DNA from: Marinomonas rhodophyticola
Lineage (GTDB): Bacteria > Pseudomonadota > Gammaproteobacteria > Pseudomonadales > Marinomonadaceae
Length of the DNA stretch: 64,000 bases
Assembly: GCF_026113935.1 (NCBI RefSeq)
Contig: NZ_JAPEUL010000007.1
Location: forward strand, 372,001-436,000
Direction: 5' to 3'
The position numbers and the translations under genes were made by a program. Positions 18,877 to 28,692 of this stretch are shown here, piece by piece. Within the stretch, counting starts at the first letter, position 1, and every line of letters starts with the position of its first letter. Under the pieces are notes generated by a model. That model had not been told where the DNA came from. It did not search any database and saw only the letters and a list, made by a program, of their open reading frames with translations.

Positions 18877-20304
18877 ATGAACTCTTCGTATCTAAATTTT
18901 AAAGATAAACACATCCTAGTTGTTGGGGATGTCATGTTGGATCGTTATTGGCATGGTGGTACCTCACGTATATCGCCGGAAGCGCCGGTACAAGTCGTAA
19001 AGGTTTCCAACATTGAAGATCGTCCAGGTGGTGCGGCTAACGTTGCGCTGGGTCTGGCTAAGTTAGGGGTGTCAGTAACCTTGGTGGGGGTGGTCGGTAA
19101 CGATGAAAATGCCGATGTTTTAACCCGATGCTTGGAAAAAGTGGGCGTGACATGTCGATTTATTCGCTCGGAAACCTTGCCTACCATTACGAAACTACGA
19201 GTAATGAGCCGCCATCAACAACTTATTCGTTTGGATTTCGAAGAGCGTGAGGACAATCTTTCGCAGAATGAGGCTTTGGCAAAAGTGGTTGAAGAATGTT
19301 TGCCAGAATCTGACGCTGTCATTTTTTCTGATTATGCAAAAGGCTGTTTAGCAGACGTTCAGAACCTGATAAAACTGTCCAATGCAGCAAAGGTCCCCAG
19401 TTTTGTGGATCCCAAAGGAGATGATTTTTCCATTTATCAAGGTGCTACTCTGGTTAAGCCAAACCTTCTTGAATTTGAAACCATCGTGGGTAAATGCCAT
19501 TCAACAAAAGAGTTAGAAGAAAAAGCTAAGGCACTGCGTGAAAAATTTGGCTGGAAGGCGCTACTAGTTACTCGAGGTGAAGAAGGGCTAATCTTATTGA
19601 GCGAAGGTAAGCCGCCTTTTTCGTTGGCCACGGCCGCCAAAGAGGTGTTTGATGTTACCGGAGCGGGTGATACCGTGGTGGCGGTATTGACCGCCGTGTA
19701 TGTGACCAGTAAGCGTTTTATTGACGCGGTTGAGTACGCTAATCAAGCCGCGGGTTATGTGGTTGGTAAGCTTGGTACGGCTTCGATTAGCGCAGACCAA
19801 CTTGAAGCGATCATGTTTCAACGCTCACACAGCACAAACTTTGGTGTACTTTCGCCAGAAGAGCTACTTGAGCAAATCAAGTTGGCGCAAATGAATGGTG
19901 AGAAGATTGTTTTTACCAATGGCTGTTTTGATATTCTTCACCCAGGGCACATTGCCTATATGAAACAAGCTAAGGCGCTAGGCGACAGGTTGGTCGTCGC
20001 GGTCAACACGGATGCGTCTGTTAAACGACTAAAAGGTGAGAAACGCCCAATTAACCATTTAGAACATCGTATGGCGGTACTGGAAGGCGTCGGCGCGATT
20101 GATTGGGTTACTTGGTTTGATGAAGATACTCCAAAAGAAATTATTGAAAAACTGACTCCTGATGTATTGGTGAAGGGCGGCGATTATACCATCGAGACCA
20201 TTGTTGGTGCAGACCACGTTCTTGCTAATGGGGGCGAAGTAAAAGTCTTGACCTTTGTCGACGGCTATTCAACCACTGCAATTATCAAAAAAGCGAACCT
20301 GTAA
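18877..20304 (+). CDS. hldE: Bifunctional heptose-7-phosphate kinase / heptose-1-phosphate adenylyltransferase
   Basis: Two steps of ADP-heptose synthesis in one 475-residue protein. The N-terminal ribokinase-like domain (about 1-320) has VVGDVMLDRYWHGGTSRISPE, RPGGAANVA and the catalytic DVTGAGDTVVA. The C-terminal cytidylyltransferase-like domain starts TNGCFDILHPGHIAYM with the HxGH motif and ends in DGYSTTAIIKK. I chose the ATG at 18877 because E. coli HldE aligns from there. The only good SD (GGGAG near 18829) suits an ATG at 18843 that opens a 19-codon overlapping frame, or the in-frame GTG at 18847, so the start is uncertain. The stop touches the msbA ATG directly. Confidence 0.93.
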   Translation: MNSSYLNFKDKHILVVGDVMLDRYWHGGTSRISPEAPVQVVKVSNIEDRPGGAANVALGLAKLGVSVTLVGVVGNDENADVLTRCLEKVGVTCRFIRSETLPTITKLRVMSRHQQLIRLDFEEREDNLSQNEALAKVVEECLPESDAVIFSDYAKGCLADVQNLIKLSNAAKVPSFVDPKGDDFSIYQGATLVKPNLLEFETIVGKCHSTKELEEKAKALREKFGWKALLVTRGEEGLILLSEGKPPFSLATAAKEVFDVTGAGDTVVAVLTAVYVTSKRFIDAVEYANQAAGYVVGKLGTASISADQLEAIMFQRSHSTNFGVLSPEELLEQIKLAQMNGEKIVFTNGCFDILHPGHIAYMKQAKALGDRLVVAVNTDASVKRLKGEKRPINHLEHRMAVLEGVGAIDWVTWFDEDTPKEIIEKLTPDVLVKGGDYTIETIVGADHVLANGGEVKVLTFVDGYSTTAIIKKANL

Positions 20305-22096
20305 ATGCAAGAAAAAGAAAATGTTGAAGCGGACATGTCTACGCAAAAGGCTCCTGTTTCAGGTGTGAAAATCTACTTTCGCTTGCTCGGTTACGTGCGT
20401 CCGTCTTGGATGTATTTACTGTTGAGTGTGATTGGTTATGTCATTTACGCCGCTATGGAGCCCGCGTTGGCGGCATTGTTAAAACATATTGTCGATATCG
20501 TCTCTGTGGGTAGTATTTCTGAAAGTCGTTTGTTAATTCCGCTGGCTATTTTAGGGGTTTTTATTGCGCGAGGAGTGGGGACTTTCTTAGGTAACTATTT
20601 TATGGCGAAGGTCGCTAATAATGTTGTTTTTGATTTGCGTACCGACATGTTTAACAAACTTGTGCTCTTGCCTTCGAGTTACTACCACTCTATTCCCACG
20701 GGACGTTTGTTAGCCAAGTTGACTTATGATACAGAGCAAGTCATCGGTTCTATCACGCAAGCCATACGGGTTTTATTGCGTGAAGGGTTAACGGTAGTTG
20801 GTTTGTTATGCTACATGATCTACATGAACTGGCGTTTGTCTTTGTTGTTTCTGTTGGTCGTGCCGTTAATTGGTTTAGTGGTTTCTTATGCATCAAAACG
20901 CTTTCGTAAGTTAAGTACCCGTATCCAAAATGCCATGGGTGGTGTGACAGATGTCGCCTCAGAGGCGATTAAAGGGCATGAAGTCGTCAAGATATTCGGT
21001 GGTAGTCAGTATGAAATTGAGCGTTTTCATAAAGCAGCCAATGAAAACCGTCGTTCTCAGCTAAAAATGGAAATGACCAAGTCTTTGAATATACCTATTG
21101 TGCAGTTTATTTTGGCTGTCATGATGGCAATTTTGATTTGGTTTGCATTGAGTCCCGTCTATCAGTTCGCACATGTCTCCTGGCGACTTTATTGCTTTTT
21201 TGACCGCCGCTGGGATGTTGGGAAAACCGATTCGTCAGCTGACGGACGTGAATAGCATTTTGCAAAAAGGCATTGCGGCCTCTTACAGTATTTTTGATTT
21301 TCTGGATTTGCAAGAAGAAGTTGATAAAGGCAAAACATCGGTGGAAAGTATCAAAGGGAATATTGAATGGCATTCAATGTCCTTTAAATATCCCAATGCC
21401 GAGAAGCAAACCTTGAATAAGATTACCTTGTCTTTGCCTGCAGGAAAAACGCTAGCGTTGGTGGGACGGTCTGGTAGTGGTAAGTCTACTATCGCAAATT
21501 TAATTCCACGTTTTTATGATATTGATGATGGGCTGTTAAGCATTGATGGCATCTCTATCAATGATTATAAGCTGACTGAGCTGCGATCAAATATTGCCTT
21601 GGTGAATCAGCAAGTGGTGCTTTTTAATGGCACGATTCGTGACAATATTGCTTATGGTTATTTGCAAAACACCAGTGATAAAGAAGTAATAGAAGCCGCT
21701 AAAGCTGCTAATGCTTGGGATTTTATTCAGGAGCTTGATCATGGTTTAGATACTATGGTCGGAGAAAATGGCGTTCTGTTATCTGGGGGGCAACGCCAGC
21801 GCATTGCCATCGCGCGGGCTATTTTGAAAAATGCGCCGATTCTTATTTTGGATGAAGCTACGTCGGCATTGGATACAGAGTCTGAGCGAGCGATTCAGAC
21901 AGCGTTGGATGGCCTGATGGCGAACCGCACGACCATTGCCATTGCGCATCGCCTATCGACCATCGAGAATGCTGATATTATCGCGGTTGTGGATCATGGA
22001 GAAATTATTGAACAAGGTTCTCATAGTGAGTTATTGGCGATGAATGGCGCTTACGCTCAGCTTCATAACCAGCAATTTAGTGAGACGCCTGTTTAA
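20305..22096 (+). CDS. msbA: Lipid A-core flippase MsbA (ABC transporter), one frameshift
   Basis: Half-transporter of about 596 residues that flips lipid A-core across the inner membrane. The membrane domain spans about residues 20-320 with six helices. The ATPase domain has Walker A VGRSGSGKST, signature LSGGQRQRIAIARA, Walker B ILILDEATSALD and switch His in IAHRLST. The frame breaks at CCC 21154-21156; dropping one C continues as SPSISSHMSPGDFIAFLTAAG in a single reading. The start immediately follows the hldE stop and waaA follows by two bases, so hldE-msbA-waaA is one operon. Confidence 0.94.
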
Positions 22097-22098
22097 TT

Positions 22099-23325
22099 AT
22101 GTGGTTTTATCGAATCGCTTTGCTGTTATTAACGCCGGTTGTATTGTTGAAAATTCGGCGTTTTAAAAAAAGCTATGCGGATTATCGGGCGAAAGAAGCA
22201 TTTGGTATCTGGCCTTCTGTCGAGGCTGATTTATGGATCCATTGTGCGTCTGTGGGAGAAGTGCTGGCGGTTCGGCCACTGGTACTTCAATGGCGTGAAA
22301 AATTTCCCACTCATCGTCTTTTAATGACAACAATGACGCCAACAGGGGCGGAACAAGTGGCGAAGGCTTTTCCTTTCGCGGAGCATCGTTACTTGCCGAT
22401 GGATTGGCGTTGCAGTGTTAAAAGTGCATTGAATAAAATTGCCTGCAAGCATTTATTGATTGTCGAAACCGAGCTTTGGCCAAATTTATTGCAGCTAGCC
22501 AAGCGGCAAGGTTTGCGAGTTGAGGTGGTCAATGCACGCTTGAGTGATCGCTCTTTTCAGCGTTATCAGAAGTTTCCTTTTGTTTCGCGTCCTTTGTTTG
22601 CGCTGCCTGATTGTTTCTTGGCTCACGCTCAAGCTGATGCTTTGCGTTTTGAAGCGTTAGGGGCAAAAAAAGTCTTGGTAACTGGCAGCATTAAATTTGA
22701 TCTGGTTGTTCCTCCTGAAGTGATGCAGGCGAATTGGCGTCGTCGACTTGGTTCGCGGTTTGTTTGGGTAGGCGGGAGCACTCATCAAGGGGAAGATGAA
22801 GCGCTATTGCGTATCCATAAAACCCTTATGCAGAAATTTTCTAATGCGTTGTTGTTGCTCGTCCCTCGTCATCCTGAACGGTTTGAGGCGGTGTATGCCT
22901 TGGCCAAACAGTCTTTTGAGCGGGTCGCTCTTCGTAGTCAAATACCACCAGATCAATGGTCTGACTTCGATGTTGTGATTGGCGATTCGATGGGGGAGCT
23001 GATGTATTATTATCAGGCTGCCGACTTAGCCTTTGTTGGCGGAAGTCTGATTAAACGAGGAGGGCACAATCCGATTGAGCCTGCTCTGCTGGGTAAGGCT
23101 GTTTTGGTGGGGCCTTATACGTTTAATTTTTTGGACATCACAGAACAGCTTTTACAAGTGAATGGTGCTGTTCGTTGTCACGATGAAGCGCAATTAGAAA
23201 GTGTGGTGGTGGATCTTGCTGGGCAGTCGTCACAACGTTATCGACTTGGGCAGACTGCGTTGCGTTTTGCCGAAAAAAATCAAGGGGCTGTGACGCGAGT
23301 GCTTACGGAAATAGACTTCCGCTGA
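22099..23325 (+). CDS. waaA: Kdo (3-deoxy-D-manno-octulosonate) transferase
   Basis: Transfers Kdo from CMP-Kdo to lipid IVA at the inner membrane. The 408-residue product begins with a membrane anchor (MWFYRIALLLLTPVVLL). Family hallmarks follow: WIHCASVGEVLA, ETELWPNLLQLAKRQG, LSDRSFQRYQKFP, GSIKFDL, VPRHPERFE and FVGGSLIKRGGHNPIEPA. It is intact and last in the hldE-msbA-waaA operon. No clear terminator separates it from the TPP riboswitch 25 bases downstream. Confidence 0.96.
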   Translation: MWFYRIALLLLTPVVLLKIRRFKKSYADYRAKEAFGIWPSVEADLWIHCASVGEVLAVRPLVLQWREKFPTHRLLMTTMTPTGAEQVAKAFPFAEHRYLPMDWRCSVKSALNKIACKHLLIVETELWPNLLQLAKRQGLRVEVVNARLSDRSFQRYQKFPFVSRPLFALPDCFLAHAQADALRFEALGAKKVLVTGSIKFDLVVPPEVMQANWRRRLGSRFVWVGGSTHQGEDEALLRIHKTLMQKFSNALLLLVPRHPERFEAVYALAKQSFERVALRSQIPPDQWSDFDVVIGDSMGELMYYYQAADLAFVGGSLIKRGGHNPIEPALLGKAVLVGPYTFNFLDITEQLLQVNGAVRCHDEAQLESVVVDLAGQSSQRYRLGQTALRFAEKNQGAVTRVLTEIDFR

Positions 23326-23350
23326 ACGACTCTTTACAATAATGACTCTT

Positions 23351-23454
23351 TATCTCATGGGGTGCTTTGGTTGTTAAAGGCTAGAGCTGAGAAGCGGATT
23401 GACCGCTAACCCACTGAACCTGATCCAGATCATGCTGGCGTAGGAATTGAGGTA
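23351..23454 (+). promoter_or_regulatory. TPP (THI-box) riboswitch controlling thiBPQ
   Basis: The thi-box elements GGGGTGC, GCTGAGA, ACCCACTGAACCTGATC and TGCTGGCGTAGGAA are in the right order. P1 pairs TATCTCA (23351-23357) with TGAGGTA (23448-23454). Downstream, CTCCT (23484-23488) can pair with AGGAG (23510-23514), the thiB ribosome-binding site, so control is probably at translation initiation. No strong U-tract terminator is present between aptamer and gene. Confidence 0.93.
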
Positions 23455-23521
23455 GCAAGCTAAGCAATCGTATCTTGCCGTTTCTCCTGTACGCCGCTCA
23501 CTTATTTTTAGGAGCGACACC

Positions 23522-24534
23522 TTGAATACATTTTCATTTAAAACTCTTTTTTCGGCTGCCATCGTCAGTTGTGGCGTTATTTTCTCGCCCCTGATGTTGG
23601 CTAAAGATACCCTTAATGTATATACCTACGATTCGTTTGCTTCGGATTGGGGCCGGCACCAAAGATTAAAGCCAATTTTGAGAAGACATGTGATTGTGAG
23701 GTGAATTTTGTCGCCTTAGATTCTTCAGTTGGGATTTTGTCTCGAGTGCAGCTAGAAGGGCGGTCTTCGCAAGCAGATGTTCTGCTGGGGCTGGATTTGA
23801 ATTTGATGGAAGCAGCCAAGAAAAGCGGATTATTACTAGAACATTCTGTCGATACGTCTAACGTTACTGTCCCAGGAGGCTGGTCAGATAAAATTTTTGT
23901 GCCCTTTGATCAAGGCCACTTTGCTTTTATCTATAACTCTGACACGCTACAGAACCCGCCGACTAGTCTGAAGGATGTGGTGGATAATAAGAATTTGCGA
24001 GTGATTTACCAGGATCCGAGAACCAGTACACCAGGTCTTGGATTATTGTTATGGATGAAGTCAGTTTACGGTGAAGACGCTGCTGATGCGTGGGCGCGTT
24101 TAGCGGGTCATACGGTAACGGTGACGAAAAGCTGGTCTGATGCCTATAGTTTGTTTTTAAAGGGCGAAGCCGATTTGGTACTGAGTTATACCACATCCCC
24201 TGCTTATCATATTGTTGCGGAAGGCGAAACTAAGTACCGGGCTGCAATGGCCAGTGAAGGGCTGTATCCTCAGATTGAAGTAGCCGCTATGATGAAAAAT
24301 GCCCCTAATTCTGCTCTGGCGCAAGAGTTTATGCACTTTATCCTTCAGCCAGGTTTTCAATCTACGGTAGCGACTGGAAATTGGATGTTACCAGTGATTG
24401 AGTTGGATGAAACCTTGCCTGCTGCTTTTGACAGCGCGTTAAAGCCTAGTAAAAACTTAGTGTTGTCCGCAAAAGATGTGGCTGAACACCGTGGCGCTTG
24501 GGTGGATGAGTGGCTAAACGCCACGACGCGATAA
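23522..24534 (+). CDS. thiB: Thiamine ABC transporter, periplasmic binding protein, one frameshift
   Basis: Periplasmic receptor that delivers thiamine, TMP or TPP to ThiP. About 337 residues after repair, with a signal peptide (hydrophobic core near FSAAIVSCGVIFSPLMLAK). Mature-part markers are LNVYTYDSFASDWGP, VQLEGRSSQADVLLGLD, VPFDQGHFAFIYN, QDPRTSTPGLGLLLWM and LSYTTSPAYH. The frame breaks at GGGG 23649-23652; one more G gives DWGPAPKIKANFEK. The start is TTG with AGGAG seven bases upstream, the site predicted to be hidden by the riboswitch. Confidence 0.92.
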
Positions 24535-26147
24535 CAGGCGTTATATCGTTGTCTTTTCGATCTATGAAAGGATTATTACCGGCGCTATTAGGCGTCGGTT
24601 TTTTCCTATTGATGGGAGTTGTCTGCTTGGCGGCTCTTTTGCGTTATAGCGAATTACACTCTTGGTTTGGCTATTTGCAGCAGCCTTATCTTTGGCGAGT
24701 TGTGCGTTTTTCTTTATGGCAAGCCCTGCTAAGCAGTGGTATTAGTTTGCTCATTGCCATTCCTGTTGCTTCTTGTCTTATGCACCGACGATTTTATGGG
24801 CGAGCTGCACTCTTGCAGTTGTTTTCTGTGTCGATGGTGGTGCCAACCATAGTGGCCATCTTGGGATTGGTCGTAGTGTATGGCCGTTCAGGTTGGTTAA
24901 GTCAGTTTTTGGGTATTCAAGTTTCCTTGTATGGTTTAACTGGTATTTTATTGGCGCATGTGTTTTTCAATATTCCTTTGGCTGTGCGTCTTTTGTTGCA
25001 AGGGTATGATTTGATTCCTGCAGGTCAGTGGCGTCAGGCTACGCAGTTGGGCTTTTCTCGTTGGACAGCCTTTCGTTGGATTGAATGGCATTACATGAAA
25101 AAAGTCTTACCAGGAGCGTTTGTGCTTATTTTTATGTTGTGCTTTTCAAGCTTTGCTGTGGTGTTGAGCCTAGGCGGTGGGCCTAAGTTTAGCACCTTGG
25201 AGGTGGCTATTTATCAAGCTCTCAGGTTTGATTTTGACCTCAATAAAGCCAGTTTTTTAGCTTTGCTGCAGGTGATGATATGTTCGCTCTTCGCGTTGTT
25301 TGTATACCGTATAGCACCTGTTAATCGCCAAGATGTGAGCTTATTGGCGCTGACTCGTTATCCACTCAAAGATTCTTATTGGGCAAGGTTTGCCGATAGT
25401 ATGGCCTTGCTGTGTGTGTTTGTGCTGGTAATTCCACCTTTTTTGGCTATTTTGGGTCCTATTTTTTCGCCTTTATTTTTTGAAACTTTGCAGTCTCCTG
25501 CGCTTTGGCGGGCGGTGTTGGTGTCATTACAGATTGCGCTTCCTGCCGCCTTGGTGAGTTTAGTGCTCGGTCTCTGCTTTGCTGTGCTTGCGCGGTTTTG
25601 CATGGGGCGTCCATATTTGGCTTTTTTACCAAATAAAATTGAACACTTGGGTAATATGATCTTAATGGTACCAGGGCTGGTAATAGCCACAGGCCTGTTT
25701 CTGGCGTTACGAGATATTGGTTGGGGGCTGCAGTCGAGCTACTGGATTGTCGTGTGGGTGAATGCGGTAATGGCGTTGCCATTTGTGCTGCGCGCTTTAA
25801 TGCCAGTGATGTATCAACAAGAGCGGCGCTTTAGGAATGTCTATCTGAGCTTAGGTATTCAGTCTTGGTCGCGGTGGCGACTTGAGTGGCCCTTAGTTCG
25901 CGTGAATGTGGCTCAAGCTTTAGGTTATGCGCTGTTACTGTCTTTGGGAGACATGGGAGTGATTGCTTTGTTCGGCAGTCAGGGATTGGTGTCTTTGCCC
26001 TTGTATCTTTTTCAACTCATTGGTTCCTATCGTTTGGAAGAAGGTTCCTGTGTGGCGGTGGTGTTGATTTTACTTTGCTTGATGCTGTTTTATTGCTCAT
26101 CTCGCTTTGTAGGCGGAAAAATGGGTGGTGTACATGTTAAAAATTAA
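24510..26147 (+). CDS. thiP: Thiamine ABC transporter permease
   Basis: Inner-membrane permease of 545 residues with two fused permease halves and about twelve helices, the ThiP architecture. EAA-type loops are visible in each half (QATQLGFSRWTAFRWIEW and YLSLGIQSWSRWRLEWPLVR). Other conserved stretches are VYGRSGWLSQ, GILLAHVFFNIPLAVRLLLQ and SLGDMGVIALFG. The ATG at 24510 overlaps thiB by 25 bases; an in-frame ATG at 24564 is an alternative, but E. coli ThiP also has a short basic N-terminus like MAKRHD. Confidence 0.94.
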   Translation: MAKRHDAITGVISLSFRSMKGLLPALLGVGFFLLMGVVCLAALLRYSELHSWFGYLQQPYLWRVVRFSLWQALLSSGISLLIAIPVASCLMHRRFYGRAALLQLFSVSMVVPTIVAILGLVVVYGRSGWLSQFLGIQVSLYGLTGILLAHVFFNIPLAVRLLLQGYDLIPAGQWRQATQLGFSRWTAFRWIEWHYMKKVLPGAFVLIFMLCFSSFAVVLSLGGGPKFSTLEVAIYQALRFDFDLNKASFLALLQVMICSLFALFVYRIAPVNRQDVSLLALTRYPLKDSYWARFADSMALLCVFVLVIPPFLAILGPIFSPLFFETLQSPALWRAVLVSLQIALPAALVSLVLGLCFAVLARFCMGRPYLAFLPNKIEHLGNMILMVPGLVIATGLFLALRDIGWGLQSSYWIVVWVNAVMALPFVLRALMPVMYQQERRFRNVYLSLGIQSWSRWRLEWPLVRVNVAQALGYALLLSLGDMGVIALFGSQGLVSLPLYLFQLIGSYRLEEGSCVAVVLILLCLMLFYCSSRFVGGKMGGVHVKN

Positions 26148-26849
26148 CCTTCAATATGATTGGGAGCGTTTTCATGCAAATTATTGTGTGAATATTGAGC
26201 TGGGTATGACCACCTTACTAGGAGGCAGTGGTGAAGGGAAAAGTACGCTTTTGCATCTGCTGGGAGGGTATTTAGAGGGACGTGGTGAGCTGTATTTTCA
26301 TGAGGAGTCTCTATTGTCTTTACCGGCTTATGAACGTCCTATTTCTACTTTGTTTCAGAGTGATAATCTCTTTCCGCAGTTGACCGTTTGGCAGAATGTC
26401 GCCATTGGTGTGTCGCCTTCGCTGAATTTAACGCCAGAGCAAAAGGAAAAAGTGAGTTGGGCGTTGGAAAAAACACAGCTTGTTGATAAGATGAAACGTT
26501 TTCCTCAGGCATTGTCAGGTGGCCAAGCCCAGCGAGTCGCGATTGCTCGGGCCTCTCGTTAGAAAGAAACCTATTTTATTGTTGGATGAGCCTTTTAGTG
26601 CCTTGGACTCCCGCTTTGCGGGAAGAAATGCTTTATTTGGTTAATGAGGTTACTGAGGAGTTAGGGTTAACGACCTTGCTGATTTCCCATTTGCCTCAAG
26701 AGGCTTGCTTGGTGGGAGGGCGTGTTATTTTGATCGAGCAGGGTGAAGTGATTGCTCATGAACCTGTGTCCGTATTGTCTCAAATTGAACCTCATGTGCT
26801 TTTTTCTAATTATCTTGGTGTCGGCGTATCTAGTCGCTCGACAATCTAG
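26125..26849 (+). CDS. thiQ: Thiamine ABC transporter ATPase, two frameshifts
   Basis: Energy-coupling subunit of ThiBPQ, about 240 residues when repaired. Walker A GGSGEGKST (about 32-40), signature LSGGQAQRVAIARA, and Walker B ILLLDEPFSALD are all encoded, but in three frames. One extra base near 26552-26554 follows IARA, and one extra C at 26610-26612 follows SALD; removing both gives ALDSALREEMLYLV and a 3n span. The H-loop is in LLISHLPQEA. It overlaps thiP by 23 bases. Confidence 0.92.
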
Positions 26850-26902
26850 TTTGGTTCAGTTAAATAGTCATCCCGCTTCACGTTTATAGAAAGAGCGATT
26901 TA

Positions 26903-27769
26903 GTGTTAGATGATAATGAGTTGTTGAAGAAAGGTATCATAATGACAATCGCTTATGCGTTTGTTATGTCGCTTACCGCATTGGCTGCCAAGCAGGCTCA
27001 AACCATGATTCCGGTATCAACTTTAGTATTTTGGCAAAGTCTCTTTTGCGCCCTCATATTATTACCGCAGATGCACGGACGTTGGCAAAAGCGTTCTTTT
27101 GTGGTGTGGAAAATTCATTTTCTACGTAGTTTTGGTGGCTTTGTGGGCTTTCTTTTTTACTACTGGGCATTGAATCACATCCCCCTTGTTGAAGCGTCTT
27201 TATTACGTACATGCGCGCCTTTGTGTGTGCCGTTTGTGGTATGGATGCTGCATCGGATTCGCATTCCGAAGGCGCGCTGGTTGCCCTTGATTATTGGGTT
27301 TATTGGGGTGGCTTTTGTTATTCAGCCAACACCGGATCATTTGAACCCGTGGCATCTTGTCGGTTTTATATCGGCTCTTGGGTTGGCGCTGTCCATGGTG
27401 ACGACGCGTATGTTGTCTCAGCAGGTTTCTGGACAAGAAACGTTATTTGTGTATTTTTTTGTGTCGACGGTGTTGTCACTGCCTTTGGTATGGTTACAAG
27501 GTGAGTCATTGGTTTTGCCTTTAGAGGTTTGGCCTTTAGTGGCAGCTGTTACTGTCACCTTGTATGTTGGCATGTATCTTTATAATTTGGCTTACACCTA
27601 TGCGCCAGCCAGTATCGTCTCACCAGTAAGTTATGTTGGTGTGGTATTCAGCGGCTTTTGGGGCTGGGTTATTTGGGACCATGTGCCTGATATTTACGCC
27701 ATTTTGGGGATGCTGTTCATTTTTTCGAGCATCATGATTAGCACCCGAATGGCGAAGAATAGAGGTTAA
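26903..27769 (+). CDS. EamA/DMT-family transporter
   Basis: 288-residue inner-membrane protein with ten hydrophobic segments in two EamA repeats (about 10-145 and 155-285). Typical pieces are FYYWALNHIPLVEASLLRTCAPLCVPF and YAPASIVSPVSYVGVVFSGFWGW. The start is GTG 26903, 53 bases after thiQ; it may be read through from the thiamine operon, but no functional link is implied. Substrate unknown. Confidence 0.85.
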   Translation: MLDDNELLKKGIIMTIAYAFVMSLTALAAKQAQTMIPVSTLVFWQSLFCALILLPQMHGRWQKRSFVVWKIHFLRSFGGFVGFLFYYWALNHIPLVEASLLRTCAPLCVPFVVWMLHRIRIPKARWLPLIIGFIGVAFVIQPTPDHLNPWHLVGFISALGLALSMVTTRMLSQQVSGQETLFVYFFVSTVLSLPLVWLQGESLVLPLEVWPLVAAVTVTLYVGMYLYNLAYTYAPASIVSPVSYVGVVFSGFWGWVIWDHVPDIYAILGMLFIFSSIMISTRMAKNRG

Positions 27770-27781
27770 GATATTTTTGTC

Positions 27782-28684
27782 TTATTGGGGTGTTTGTGAT
27801 TTGGTTATTTTTTTATTTAGCATGGTTGCGACAAAAATCCCTGAAAAAATGAGTAGAATGCCGACATAGTGGAAGCTTAGTAGGTTTTCACCCAAAAAGA
27901 TAACGGATAGAACAATACTAAAAACAGGCAGTAAATGAATGAAGTGCCCTGCTGTGGCAGCGCCCAGTTTTTGTACGCCAGTATTCCAGCATAGAAATGC
28001 GCCGATAGAGGCAAACAGTCCCATGTAAAAAATGGCTCCCCAGTTACTTACACTAAGATCAGTAAGTGAGCCGTGACCGAAGAGAAAAAATAGCGGCGCT
28101 TGAATAAACGTGCCAATTAGTGCGGTGCACGCGAAAAAGCCAATCAGAGACATGTCTTTTGGTCGCTTTACAATCAGTACGGAATAAATTGCCCAGCTGA
28201 TGGCGGCTGTGATAATCCACAGGTCGCCTGGTGAAAAACTGAGATGTAAAAAGGTCTCCAAACTGCCACGACTGACGATGGTGATGGCGCCTAGTGTAGA
28301 GATTAAAATGCCAGTGTTTTGGCGCCAAGAGGTTTTGCTGCCCAATAGTATGCGCGCGGTGATTAAAATCATCACTGGCATAATGGAGTTGAGTAGTACA
28401 GCATTGGTTACTGTGGTTGAGGTGAGTCCGATATACAAAAATAAATTGTAATTGCAGATACCAAGCCAACCAAATAGTGCCAGTAATTGCCAGTTATTCA
28501 TGATGATGTGACGTTCTAACCGGAGTTTTTTGTAAGCAAAAGGCAAAATGATTAAGCAAGCGAGGGACCAGCGTAAAAATGAAATGGAAAAGGGATCTAT
28601 GCCGCTTGAGACAGTAATACGCCCTAAAATGTAATTGCCTGACCAGAAAAAAATGGGCAAAAGTAAATAAGCAAACGCTGGCAT
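27782..28684 (-). CDS. EamA/DMT-family transporter
   Basis: 300-residue protein with about ten membrane helices starting MPAFAYLLLPIFFWSGNYILGR, with the common SxxFLRW element (SISFLRWSLACLIILP) and a second EamA half ending LIFSGIFVATML. The ATG at 28684 has AGGACTCTCC upstream; the longer frame to 28810 overlaps the next EamA gene and is rejected. It lies 8 bases after that gene's stop, so the two are one operon. Confidence 0.85.
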   Translation of the reverse strand: MPAFAYLLLPIFFWSGNYILGRITVSSGIDPFSISFLRWSLACLIILPFAYKKLRLERHIIMNNWQLLALFGWLGICNYNLFLYIGLTSTTVTNAVLLNSIMPVMILITARILLGSKTSWRQNTGILISTLGAITIVSRGSLETFLHLSFSPGDLWIITAAISWAIYSVLIVKRPKDMSLIGFFACTALIGTFIQAPLFFLFGHGSLTDLSVSNWGAIFYMGLFASIGAFLCWNTGVQKLGAATAGHFIHLLPVFSIVLSVIFLGENLLSFHYVGILLIFSGIFVATMLNKKITKSQTPQ

Positions 28685-28692
28685 GGAGAGTC

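Noticed and set aside
26562-26586. thiQ as two separate genes
   Set aside because: Walker B is encoded between the two frames in the third frame; two single-base errors restore one normal ATPase.
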